From an uncultured Pelagibacteraceae bacterium (GTDB lineage Bacteria; Pseudomonadota; Alphaproteobacteria; Pelagibacterales; Pelagibacteraceae): a stretch of 58,864 bases of DNA. The stretch lies in NCBI GenBank assembly GCA_902589765.1, contig CACIUF010000003.1, positions 1 to 58,864 on the forward strand. The letters are read 5' to 3'. The notes beneath the pieces were generated by a model. That model was given only the letters and a program-made list of their open reading frames with translations, had not been told where the DNA came from and ran no database searches. Made by a program: the position numbers and the translations under genes. Below are positions 18,887 through 26,711 of the stretch, in pieces; position 1 is the stretch's first letter; the number at the start of each line of letters is the position of its first letter.

Positions 18887-18931
18887 GAATGAGGTATTTT
18901 TTTAAGAAAAAAAAACTATATATCTTATAAA

Positions 18932-19945
18932 ATGAAAAAATTTTACCCACCATATTTAAAAGATGAATTTGCTAAATCATTAAATTTAAGAAAAAAACTT
19001 ACATTTAAAGCTTCTGAAGATATTTATTCCTTAACTCCTCCTTTTCCAAGAGAGATCACATTAGATATTAACAATCGTTGCAATCATAAGTGTTATTTTT
19101 GTGCTAACCCAAAAATCAGGGAGTATGACTCTTTAGATTTAAAGTTAGCATTTAAATTGATGCAAGAAGCAAAAGAAAATGGTTCAACTGATCTTGCTTT
19201 ACAAGCAACCGGAGAACCTTTTATGGATAAAAGATTACCTGAATTTATAAAGGAAGGAAAAAGATTAGAGTTTGATTATATTTATATAAATACCAATGGT
19301 GCATTAGCAAACTCCAAACGAGCAAAACCAGTGATTGACGCAGGTTGTGATAGCATCAAGTTTTCGATCAATGCTCATAACAGAGAGGACTTTAAAAGAG
19401 TTCATGGTTATGATGATTTTGATAAAGTTATAGAAAATTTAAAATGGATTTTTAATTATAGAAATGAAAATAATATAAAAATGGGTATTTATGTTAGTAC
19501 AGTTAAAAATTCTAAAACAGATTTTGTAGCTGAAGACATAGAAAAAGTTATTAATGCAAATTGTGATAAGTTTGAGTTTAGAGAAATTAGCAATCAGGGT
19601 GGTGGGATGATGGAATTAAAAGATACAGAGGATATTAAGGAGGGAAACGTGCTAGGTAGTCTTAGAGACGACGATGTCATGTCTAGATGCGTTTATCCTT
19701 TTAATAGATTGGTTGTAAACCCACACGGCTTTGTGGTTGCATGTACAGCTGATTTTCATAAAAAACTTGAGATTGGAGATACAACAAAAAATACTTTAAC
19801 AGAAATTTGGAATGGTAAAAAATTTCAATACTTAAGAAAAAAACATCTTGATAAAAAATTAGACAATTTGTTTTGTAACAAGTGTATTAATAATATTGAA
19901 TGTAAAACAACAAATTTAAATGAAGCTTTTGAAAAAAATTTATAA
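18932..19945 (+). CDS. Radical SAM protein with C-terminal SPASM domain
   Basis: This 337-residue enzyme has the CX3CX2C cluster motif in DINNRCNHKCYFCANPK near residue 50, QATGEPFMDKRL as the SAM-binding strand, and IKFSINAHN. A C-terminal Cys cluster starts at CVYPFNRLVVNPHGFVVAC and ends CNKCINNIEC, marking a SPASM/twitch domain with auxiliary Fe-S clusters. Such enzymes modify peptides, sugars or cyclitols, including dehydrogenation of aminocyclitols. The next gene, four bases on, is a PLP aminotransferase. It is the first gene after the promoter/operator candidate. Confidence 0.83.
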   Translation: MKKFYPPYLKDEFAKSLNLRKKLTFKASEDIYSLTPPFPREITLDINNRCNHKCYFCANPKIREYDSLDLKLAFKLMQEAKENGSTDLALQATGEPFMDKRLPEFIKEGKRLEFDYIYINTNGALANSKRAKPVIDAGCDSIKFSINAHNREDFKRVHGYDDFDKVIENLKWIFNYRNENNIKMGIYVSTVKNSKTDFVAEDIEKVINANCDKFEFREISNQGGGMMELKDTEDIKEGNVLGSLRDDDVMSRCVYPFNRLVVNPHGFVVACTADFHKKLEIGDTTKNTLTEIWNGKKFQYLRKKHLDKKLDNLFCNKCINNIECKTTNLNEAFEKNL

Positions 19946-19948
19946 AAG

Positions 19949-21019
19949 ATGTTTAAACCTCATATACAAAAACTTGTAAGACTCCAAACATCTGAAAATC
20001 GTGATATAAAAAGAGGGATTCTTTTAGATAGAAATGAGAGAGTTGAAAATTATAATGAAATTACTTATAGAAAAATTGTAAGGTCTATTTCAAGATTTTC
20101 GATTAATGCAACTCCTGACATTCAAAATTTATATAAAAATTTATCTAAATTCTTTAAAATCAGCAAAGACAATATTTACATAGGTCAGGGTATTACAGAA
20201 CTTATGTCACAAATAATTTTTAGCCTTGTAAAAAAAAATGAGGAGGTTGTGATAATGGATCCAACTTATCCTATGTACGAAGTTTTATGCAAATTAAATC
20301 AGGTAAAAATAAAGAAATGGAAATTTAATAAGGAGTGGTTACTGGAATTTAATGATTTAAAAAAAATTATTACTAAAAAAACAAAAGTAATTTTTTTAGT
20401 CAATCCAAATTTACCAATAGAATTTGAATTTGATAAAAATTTAAAAAATAAGATCTATAAATTGTGTTTGAAAAAAAATATTATACTTGTATATGACGAA
20501 GCTTATTATCATTTCGGTTCTAAATCTGAAATTAAAAATTCTACTAAAAAAAAAAATTTAATTGTTATGCGAACATTCTCAAAAGCTTGGGGTTTACCAA
20601 GTATTAGACTGGGATTTTTAGTTACAAATAGGAAGTTGTGTGAATATATTTCAAAGTGTAGATCATTAGTAGAGACAAATGCATTATCTTATCAAATCGC
20701 TATGTGGGCGTTGAATAATAGAAAAATACTCGATAATCATGTTTCACAGATAAAAAAAGGATCTAAATATATTCAAAGAAGTCTCACAAAACTAAATGTC
20801 TTTTTCAAAGGTGGTAACGTTACAAATGCAGTTCTGATAAGATTGAGAAATAAAAAAGATACAGAAAATCTAAGATTATTTATGCGAAAAAGGAAAATTT
20901 ATATAAGAACAAATTTTAAAGATAAAATTGAAAATTGTATTAGAATAAGTTTAGGTCCAGTAGATAAAATGAAGATTTTTATTAACGAATTTAATAATTG
21001 GCTAAAAATTAGAAGATGA
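19949..21019 (+). CDS. HisC-like class I/II PLP aminotransferase
   Basis: The 356-residue fold-type I aminotransferase resembles histidinol-phosphate aminotransferase: DPTYPMYEV, FLVNPNLP, IILVYDEAYYHF with the cofactor Asp, and the Schiff-base Lys in RTFSKAWGLPSIRLGF. The family transfers amino groups to phosphorylated or cyclic keto compounds. Its tight spacing to the radical SAM gene and 4-base overlap with the next gene suggest it belongs to the island pathway and not to histidine synthesis. The substrate is unknown. Confidence 0.78.
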   Translation: MFKPHIQKLVRLQTSENRDIKRGILLDRNERVENYNEITYRKIVRSISRFSINATPDIQNLYKNLSKFFKISKDNIYIGQGITELMSQIIFSLVKKNEEVVIMDPTYPMYEVLCKLNQVKIKKWKFNKEWLLEFNDLKKIITKKTKVIFLVNPNLPIEFEFDKNLKNKIYKLCLKKNIILVYDEAYYHFGSKSEIKNSTKKKNLIVMRTFSKAWGLPSIRLGFLVTNRKLCEYISKCRSLVETNALSYQIAMWALNNRKILDNHVSQIKKGSKYIQRSLTKLNVFFKGGNVTNAVLIRLRNKKDTENLRLFMRKRKIYIRTNFKDKIENCIRISLGPVDKMKIFINEFNNWLKIRR

Positions 21020-22314
21020 ACAATGAAATAAATTATGTTCAATTATCTCTAATAAAAAAATCTCAAAAATATTTAAAAAATTGTGAAAGAAAAGGTATAA
21101 ATATTGCTTTGAGCCCATTTTGTGATTTAACAACATGGATAAATAGTCTCGGGTACCAAAAGCTTCATCTAATCAATAAAAATAAACTTCTTAGTTTAGG
21201 TTATATTAGATATTTTTTTTCAGAAATTATAAATATAGGTAGATTTAAATTTGATTACTATGTTTATAATGGTCTGCCAAATAAAAAAAAAATAAATATA
21301 ATTTATTCATATTCTTGGAAAAAAAATTTTAAAAAAGGTATTTTTTTTGATGATTATTTTAAGGTAAATTCAGAAGATAAAAATTTTTTTTTTATATTAA
21401 ATTCTGTCGATGGTTTTTTGCCCAAAAAAGCTAAAAACTGTATTATAATTACAAGAACCAAAACATTTTTTAATCCTATATTTATCTTTCATTATTTATC
21501 AAGAAAAATTTTTTACAAAAATTTTTTTCATGAATTTAATTCAACTAATATTTTTAATGAATTTGTTAATAAAGTTGTGCAAAATGAATTTCAAGACAAA
21601 AGAGTAAATATCTTGATTCCTTTTGAAAATAGACCTCATCAAAATGCTTTTATATTAGCTTCAAATAGTAAAAATAATAAAAACAGAATAATTTGCTATT
21701 TACATAATATGCCATGGCCATTCCAGTTAGATATGATTTATAAAAAAATAAAAATTGATAAATTACTTGTTTGTAGCGATATTCAAAAAAAAGTGTTTAT
21801 TAAAAATTATCTCTGGCCTAAAAAAATTGTCCAAACAATATCATCATTAAGATTTAAAACATTAAAAAACAGAAAAAAAACAATTTTTTTACCATTTGAT
21901 TTGACAGAGGATAATGAAAAACTATTAGATGGATTTAAAGTTTTAATTTCAAAAGTTTTTTTCGATTTAGATAATTATAAAATAAGTATTCATCCCTTAA
22001 AAGTATTTGCTAAAGATCATATCAATTTTAAAAAAAAATTATTAGAAATAGTAAAAAATTCAAAAAAAAAAAATTTTAAAACTAAAAACACAGACCCAAT
22101 TATTTTTTCACATCCAGGGGGGACAGCAACAGAGTGTTTGCAAGTTTGTAAATCTACTTACCATATTACTACTGATAAATTACATGTCTTTAGTAAAAAA
22201 ATTTGGAATTCAATCAAAATTTCAAGAATAGATAGAAACGTTTACAAGTATGTTTCAAAAAATACCAAATTTCTTATTTTGGACAAAAAAAATAGTATAA
22301 AAAACTTAATATGA
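21016..22314 (+). CDS. Unrecognised island protein, possibly GT-B-like
   Basis: I do not recognise this 432-residue protein. It has no signal peptide and no clear membrane helix. The second half has YLHNMPWPFQLDMI, SIHPLKVF, and SHPGGTATECLQVCKSTYHI near residue 365, where a Gly/Thr-rich turn followed by a helix resembles a nucleotide-sugar pocket of GT-B folds. It is locked into the block by 4-base overlaps on both sides (aminotransferase before, SDR after). A transferase or ligase role is conjecture. Confidence 0.5.
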   Translation: MNNEINYVQLSLIKKSQKYLKNCERKGINIALSPFCDLTTWINSLGYQKLHLINKNKLLSLGYIRYFFSEIINIGRFKFDYYVYNGLPNKKKINIIYSYSWKKNFKKGIFFDDYFKVNSEDKNFFFILNSVDGFLPKKAKNCIIITRTKTFFNPIFIFHYLSRKIFYKNFFHEFNSTNIFNEFVNKVVQNEFQDKRVNILIPFENRPHQNAFILASNSKNNKNRIICYLHNMPWPFQLDMIYKKIKIDKLLVCSDIQKKVFIKNYLWPKKIVQTISSLRFKTLKNRKKTIFLPFDLTEDNEKLLDGFKVLISKVFFDLDNYKISIHPLKVFAKDHINFKKKLLEIVKNSKKKNFKTKNTDPIIFSHPGGTATECLQVCKSTYHITTDKLHVFSKKIWNSIKISRIDRNVYKYVSKNTKFLILDKKNSIKNLI

Positions 22315-23051
22315 CAAAATTTTTAAAAAATGTATTAATTACTGGTGCTGGAAAAGGAATAGGTGAAGTTACAGTTAAACTTTTTTTGTCCAAAGGCTAT
22401 TTTGTATATGCACTTATTAAAGATAAAAAAGATAATTTTAAATTTAAAAATTATAAAAATATCTTAATATTTAATGGAGATGTAAAAGATATTAAATTGA
22501 TTAAAAAGATTATCTCAAAATCGAATAACAATAATAAAGTTATTACTGGTTTAGTAAATAATGCTGGAATAAGACATAGAAAAAAATTTCTTGATATTAG
22601 AAAAGATGATTTAGAAAATGTATTTCAAACAAATTTTTTTTCTATATTTCAACTAATGCAATTATTTTCAAAAAACTTAATAAAAAAAAAATTATCAGGT
22701 TCAATTGTAAATATTTCATCAATTGTAGGACAAACTGGTTTCGATGAACTGGCCTCTTACGGCTCCTCTAAAGGTGCATTAATTTCCTTAACAAAATGTT
22801 TTGCTGTTGAGATGGCAAAAAAAAACATTCGTTCTAATTCGATCAGTCCCGGGTTTACTAAAACAACTTTTTATAAGCCTTTTAAAAAAAATAAAAAGAA
22901 ATTGTATTCTTGGACTCTTAGCAGAATTCCTCAAAAAAGATGGGGAGAACCAAAAGAAATTTCAGAGCTAATTCATTTTTTAATCTCTGACAATTCAAAT
23001 TATATCACGGGAGAAAATATAAATATTGATGGAGGATGGTTAAGTGCCTAA
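22311..23051 (+). CDS. Classical short-chain dehydrogenase/reductase, FabG-like
   Basis: The 246-residue SDR has GAGKGIGEVT as cofactor motif, NNAGIR, the catalytic Ser in IVNISSIVGQ, YGSSKGALISL as Tyr/Lys, NSISPGFTKT and a late SNYITGENINIDGGW. It is of the size and type of 3-oxoacyl-ACP reductases and sugar or cyclitol dehydrogenases. Its position between an unknown protein and a KdsB-like transferase argues for oxidation or reduction of a sugar-like intermediate. It overlaps the next gene by 8 bases. Confidence 0.8.
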   Translation: MTKFLKNVLITGAGKGIGEVTVKLFLSKGYFVYALIKDKKDNFKFKNYKNILIFNGDVKDIKLIKKIISKSNNNNKVITGLVNNAGIRHRKKFLDIRKDDLENVFQTNFFSIFQLMQLFSKNLIKKKLSGSIVNISSIVGQTGFDELASYGSSKGALISLTKCFAVEMAKKNIRSNSISPGFTKTTFYKPFKKNKKKLYSWTLSRIPQKRWGEPKEISELIHFLISDNSNYITGENINIDGGWLSA

Positions 23052-23793
23052 AAAAGTTTTAGGTCTAATCCCCATTCGGTATAATTCAAAGCGATTACAT
23101 GGTAAAGCATTACTTTACATAGATCGTCTCCCAATGGTTGTTCATGTTTACAGAAGAACTAAAATGTCAAATTTACTAGACGATGTGATTGTTTGTTGTG
23201 AAAACAAAAAAGTTTATGAAGTTCTAAAAAAATATAATTGTAAATCAATTTTTACTTCAAAGAAACATAAAAATGGAACTGAGAGAATTGCAGAGGCATA
23301 TAAAAAAACAAAAAAAAAGTATGACTTGGTTATAGATATACAAGGAGATGAACCGTTAGTGGATCCTAAACAAATTGACAATGTAATCAAATTTCACTTA
23401 AAAAATTTTTCTTCAGACATTGTTGTTCCGTCATTAAAAATACCATTAAGTGAAGATCATAATATTGTGAAAATTGTCAAAGATAGAAATTTAAATGTTC
23501 TATATTTTTCAAGATTAAAAATCCCTTATGGATTTAAAAATAAAAACAAATATTTAAACAAACATTTATCAATAATATCATTTAGACCTAAAGCCCTTCT
23601 CCAATTTGCTAGTGCAAAACAAACTTATTTAGAAAAAATTGAAGGTATTGAGCTTCTAAGAGCTTTAGAGATAGGTATGAAAATTAAGTCTCCTAATTTA
23701 CTAGGTGACAGCTTTGCAGTTGAAGTTAAAAGAGACTATATAAGAGCAAAAAATTATATTAAATCTGATAAATTTTATAAATTTTATAAATAA
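23044..23793 (+). CDS. KdsB-like CMP-sugar synthetase (cytidylyltransferase), divergent
   Basis: It resembles 3-deoxy-manno-octulosonate cytidylyltransferase, which activates Kdo with CTP. Motifs are IPIRYNSKRLHGKAL (KdsB usually RLPGKPL), SKKHKNGTERIAEA, VIDIQGDEPLV and VLYFSRLKIPYG. The C-terminal stretch where KdsB carries the metal-binding VDTP-like motif reads FAVEVKRDY here, so a substrate different from Kdo is likely. The start is GTG at 23044, inside the SDR gene. Standard Kdo activation is presumably encoded elsewhere. Together with the AroB-like gene next door it may activate an unusual acid or cyclitol. Confidence 0.78.
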   Translation: MPKKVLGLIPIRYNSKRLHGKALLYIDRLPMVVHVYRRTKMSNLLDDVIVCCENKKVYEVLKKYNCKSIFTSKKHKNGTERIAEAYKKTKKKYDLVIDIQGDEPLVDPKQIDNVIKFHLKNFSSDIVVPSLKIPLSEDHNIVKIVKDRNLNVLYFSRLKIPYGFKNKNKYLNKHLSIISFRPKALLQFASAKQTYLEKIEGIELLRALEIGMKIKSPNLLGDSFAVEVKRDYIRAKNYIKSDKFYKFYK

Positions 23794-23798
23794 AAATA

Positions 23799-24938
23799 AT
23801 GAAAATTAATTACAAGATTGAAAACGAAAATTTTAAAGTAACATTTTGTCCAGACAAACAAAAATTAAGTATTAAAAATAAAAAAAATTCGTACATGCAA
23901 ATTTCAAAGGACCTAAAAAAACTTAACCATGATAATAAAATTTTATTAGTTATTGATAAGAATATAAATAATAAAATTATAAGATATATAATTAATGACT
24001 TAAAATTATCATTTCCTGATTTAAAAATTTTATATGTACTTGGAAGTAAAAAAAATAAAAATCTAAAGACATTTTTTAAAATAACGGATAGATTATTCAA
24101 AGAAAAATTCTCAAAAAATTCAGTATTAATCTCTTGTGGCGGTGGAGTAATAGGTGATGTTTCTGGATTAGCTGCTTCTTTATATTTAAGAGGGTTAAAT
24201 TATTACCATATCCCAACAACTATGACAGCTATAATTGATAGTTGTATTGGGGGTAAAAATGGAATTAACTTTAAAAATATTATCAATTCAATAGGAACCT
24301 ATTATCATCCGACAAATGTATATATATCAAAAACTATTATACATCATTTACCTAATAGAGAATATATCTCAGGCATTCCTGAAATAATCAAATGTGGATT
24401 GATAGATAAATCAGATTTACTTAATTACATAAAAATTAAAAATAAGATTATTCAAAGAGATTTTTCATTTATATCTAAAATAATCAAAAAAACTTTGGTA
24501 TCAAAAATTAAATTTTTTAAAAATGATGTAAAAGAAAAAAATAATAGATTAATGTTAAACTTTGGTCATACTTTTGCACATGCGATTGAGTCATCTTTAG
24601 ATAATAATCTTTCTAATAAAGCTGAAATCCTTAGACACGGCGAAGCAGTCGGTTTGGGATTGTTATGTGAAATTTATTATAAAAATGGAAAAAATAAAAT
24701 TTTTCACCAAATAAAAAACTTATTGGATTTATATTCATTACCAACAAATCTTAAATTTATAAAAATGAATAAAAGTTTATTAAAAAAGGAGATTTTTAAA
24801 TATATTTTTTTAGATAAAAAAAAAATTGGCAAATTCCCAAGATATATAGGTTTGAAAAATATTGGTCGTCCGAAAATATTAGAACTCTCAAATAATACAA
24901 AGATTAAAAATACTATATTAAATGTTTTATTCAGTTAA
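23799..24938 (+). CDS. Sugar-phosphate cyclase, 3-dehydroquinate synthase-like (AroB family)
   Basis: This 379-residue enzyme of the AroB/EEVS/DOIS superfamily cyclises phosphorylated sugars using NAD and a metal. Conserved features are GGGVIGDVSGLAAS, LRGLNYYHIPTTMTAIIDS, GGKNGIN, PEIIKCGLID (metal Glu and Lys), LNFGHTFAHAIE and LRHGEAVGLG (metal His residues). The stretch after GGK reads FKNIINSIG where AroB usually has a Gly-Lys-Asn, hinting at another substrate. Context (KdsB-like, SDR, aminotransferase, radical SAM) also argues against the shikimate pathway. It overlaps the next gene by 17 bases. Confidence 0.8.
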   Translation: MKINYKIENENFKVTFCPDKQKLSIKNKKNSYMQISKDLKKLNHDNKILLVIDKNINNKIIRYIINDLKLSFPDLKILYVLGSKKNKNLKTFFKITDRLFKEKFSKNSVLISCGGGVIGDVSGLAASLYLRGLNYYHIPTTMTAIIDSCIGGKNGINFKNIINSIGTYYHPTNVYISKTIIHHLPNREYISGIPEIIKCGLIDKSDLLNYIKIKNKIIQRDFSFISKIIKKTLVSKIKFFKNDVKEKNNRLMLNFGHTFAHAIESSLDNNLSNKAEILRHGEAVGLGLLCEIYYKNGKNKIFHQIKNLLDLYSLPTNLKFIKMNKSLLKKEIFKYIFLDKKKIGKFPRYIGLKNIGRPKILELSNNTKIKNTILNVLFS

Positions 24939-26022
24939 AAATTTTAAAGTTTTTAGAAATAAAACTGTAATTATAACTGGTCATACTGGATTCAAAGGCG
25001 CTTGGTTATCTTTTTGGTTAAAAATATTAGGAGCTAAAATAATCGGAATATCTCTAAATATACCAACAAAACCATCACTTTTTGAGATAATCATTGGTAA
25101 CAAACATATTAAGAGTTACAGATGCGATATAAAAAATTTCTTTAAAGTAAAAAAAATTATTTTAAAACACAAACCAGATTTTGTTTTTCATTTGGCTGCC
25201 CAAGCTTTGGTTAAAAAATCTTATATAAATCCTTTACTTACCTGGAACTCAAATTTGTTGGGAACAGTGAATTTATTAGAGAGTTTAAGACATTTAAAAA
25301 AAAATTGTATTGCGGTAATTATAACAAGCGATAAGAGTTATAGAAATTTAGAAATTAAAAAAGGATATAAGGAAGAAGATCAGTTAGGTGGACATGATCC
25401 ATATAGTGCATCAAAGGGGGCAGCAGAATTTGCAATAAGTTCATATATAAATTCTTATTTTCAAAAAAAAAGTAAGGTCAAAATTGGTATTGCTCGGGCA
25501 GGAAATGTGATTGGTGGTGGAGATTGGTCCGAGGATAGATTATTACCTGACTGCATAAAATCTTGGTCTAAGGGTAAAAAAGTGAATATTAGAAATCCAT
25601 ATTCTACCAGACCATGGCAACATGTTTTAGAGGCCGTTTCAGGCTATATTTTATTGGCAGTAAAACTGAAATTAGATACCAAAATTCATGGAGAAGCATT
25701 CAATTTTGGACCCAGGTTAAGTCACAATTATTCTGTTTTATCTTTGCTAAATAGGATAAAAAAAATTTGGCCAGCTGTTTTGTGGTCGACTACAAATAAT
25801 AGAAAAAAATTTAAAGAGTCGAATTTACTTAAATTAAATTGCAATAAAGCAAAAAAGTTTATGAATTGGGAAAGTATATTATCGTTTGATGAAAATATTA
25901 ACATGACTATTGATTGGTATAGAGCCTATTATAAAAATAAAGATTCAAAAAAAATGAAAATATTTTCACAAAATCAAATTATTCAATTTACGAATTTTAT
26001 CACAAAAAGATCAAAAAAATGA
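24922..26022 (+). CDS. rfbG: CDP-glucose 4,6-dehydratase
   Basis: It converts CDP-D-glucose to CDP-4-keto-6-deoxy-D-glucose with bound NAD. The 366-residue sequence shows ITGHTGFKGAWLSFWL, HLAAQALVKKSYINP, ITSDKSYRN, the catalytic DPYSASKGAAEF, GNVIGGGDWSEDRLLPD and RPWQHVLE, all diagnostic of RfbG. The gene that makes its substrate, rfbF, follows with a 4-base overlap, and a probable downstream reductase follows that. No RfbH-type 3-dehydrase is visible, so the product need not be a 3,6-dideoxyhexose. Confidence 0.93.
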   Translation: MFYSVKNFKVFRNKTVIITGHTGFKGAWLSFWLKILGAKIIGISLNIPTKPSLFEIIIGNKHIKSYRCDIKNFFKVKKIILKHKPDFVFHLAAQALVKKSYINPLLTWNSNLLGTVNLLESLRHLKKNCIAVIITSDKSYRNLEIKKGYKEEDQLGGHDPYSASKGAAEFAISSYINSYFQKKSKVKIGIARAGNVIGGGDWSEDRLLPDCIKSWSKGKKVNIRNPYSTRPWQHVLEAVSGYILLAVKLKLDTKIHGEAFNFGPRLSHNYSVLSLLNRIKKIWPAVLWSTTNNRKKFKESNLLKLNCNKAKKFMNWESILSFDENINMTIDWYRAYYKNKDSKKMKIFSQNQIIQFTNFITKRSKK

Positions 26023-26711
26023 AAGTAGTTATATTAGCTGGAGGGATGGGTACAAGAATCTCTGAATATACAAAATCATTAATCAAGCCAATCCCAAAAC
26101 CAATGATTAAAGTAAATGGCAAACCAATTATTCATAGAATAATTGATCATTACATTAAGTATGGCCATAGAGAGTTTATTATAGCCTTGGGCTATAAAGG
26201 AAAATTAATTAAAAAATATTTTAAAAAAAAAAAATTTAAAGTAAAAATCAATATTAAATTAGTTGATACAGGATTAAAAACAATGACAGGAGGTAGACTA
26301 AAAAGATTAAAAAAATATTTAGATCGAACTTTTTTAATGACTTACGGAGATGGCTTATCAAATGTAAATATATCTAAACTAGTTAACTTTCATAAATCAC
26401 AAAAAAAACTGTTTACTCTTACCGCAGTAAGGCCACCTGCTAGATTTGGTGCAATCAAAATAGTAAACAATAAGGTAAAATATTTTAAAGAAAAATCAAG
26501 TTTAGATGAAGGTTGGATAAATGGTGGTTTTTTTGTTATTGAGCCAGAAATTTTTAGATTTATAAAAAATGATAAGTCCTATCTCGAACGGACTCCTCTT
26601 GAAAAAATTGCTAGTATTGGTGAGTTGTCAGCTTTTAGGCACAATGGATTTTGGCAATGTATGGACACTTTAAGAGATAAAGAAATTTTAGAAAAGAAAT
26701 TAAAAACTTGA
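26019..26711 (+). CDS. rfbF: Glucose-1-phosphate cytidylyltransferase
   Basis: This nucleotidyltransferase joins CTP and glucose-1-phosphate to form CDP-glucose. The N-terminal loop VILAGGMGTRISEYT, the KPIPKPMIKVNGKPI segment, LMTYGDGLSNV, VRPPARFGAIK and NGGFFVIEPE identify the RfbF group. At 230 residues it is about 25 shorter than the usual length, with losses spread over the chain and motifs intact. A run of 12 A (26223-26234) lies in the coding sequence without breaking the frame. The next gene overlaps it by 4 bases and uses a TTG start. Confidence 0.93.
   Translation: MKVVILAGGMGTRISEYTKSLIKPIPKPMIKVNGKPIIHRIIDHYIKYGHREFIIALGYKGKLIKKYFKKKKFKVKINIKLVDTGLKTMTGGRLKRLKKYLDRTFLMTYGDGLSNVNISKLVNFHKSQKKLFTLTAVRPPARFGAIKIVNNKVKYFKEKSSLDEGWINGGFFVIEPEIFRFIKNDKSYLERTPLEKIASIGELSAFRHNGFWQCMDTLRDKEILEKKLKT

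Noticed and set aside
23799-24938. Core shikimate aroB
   Set aside because: No aroK or other shikimate gene is near, the context is glycan genes, and one substrate segment differs from AroB.
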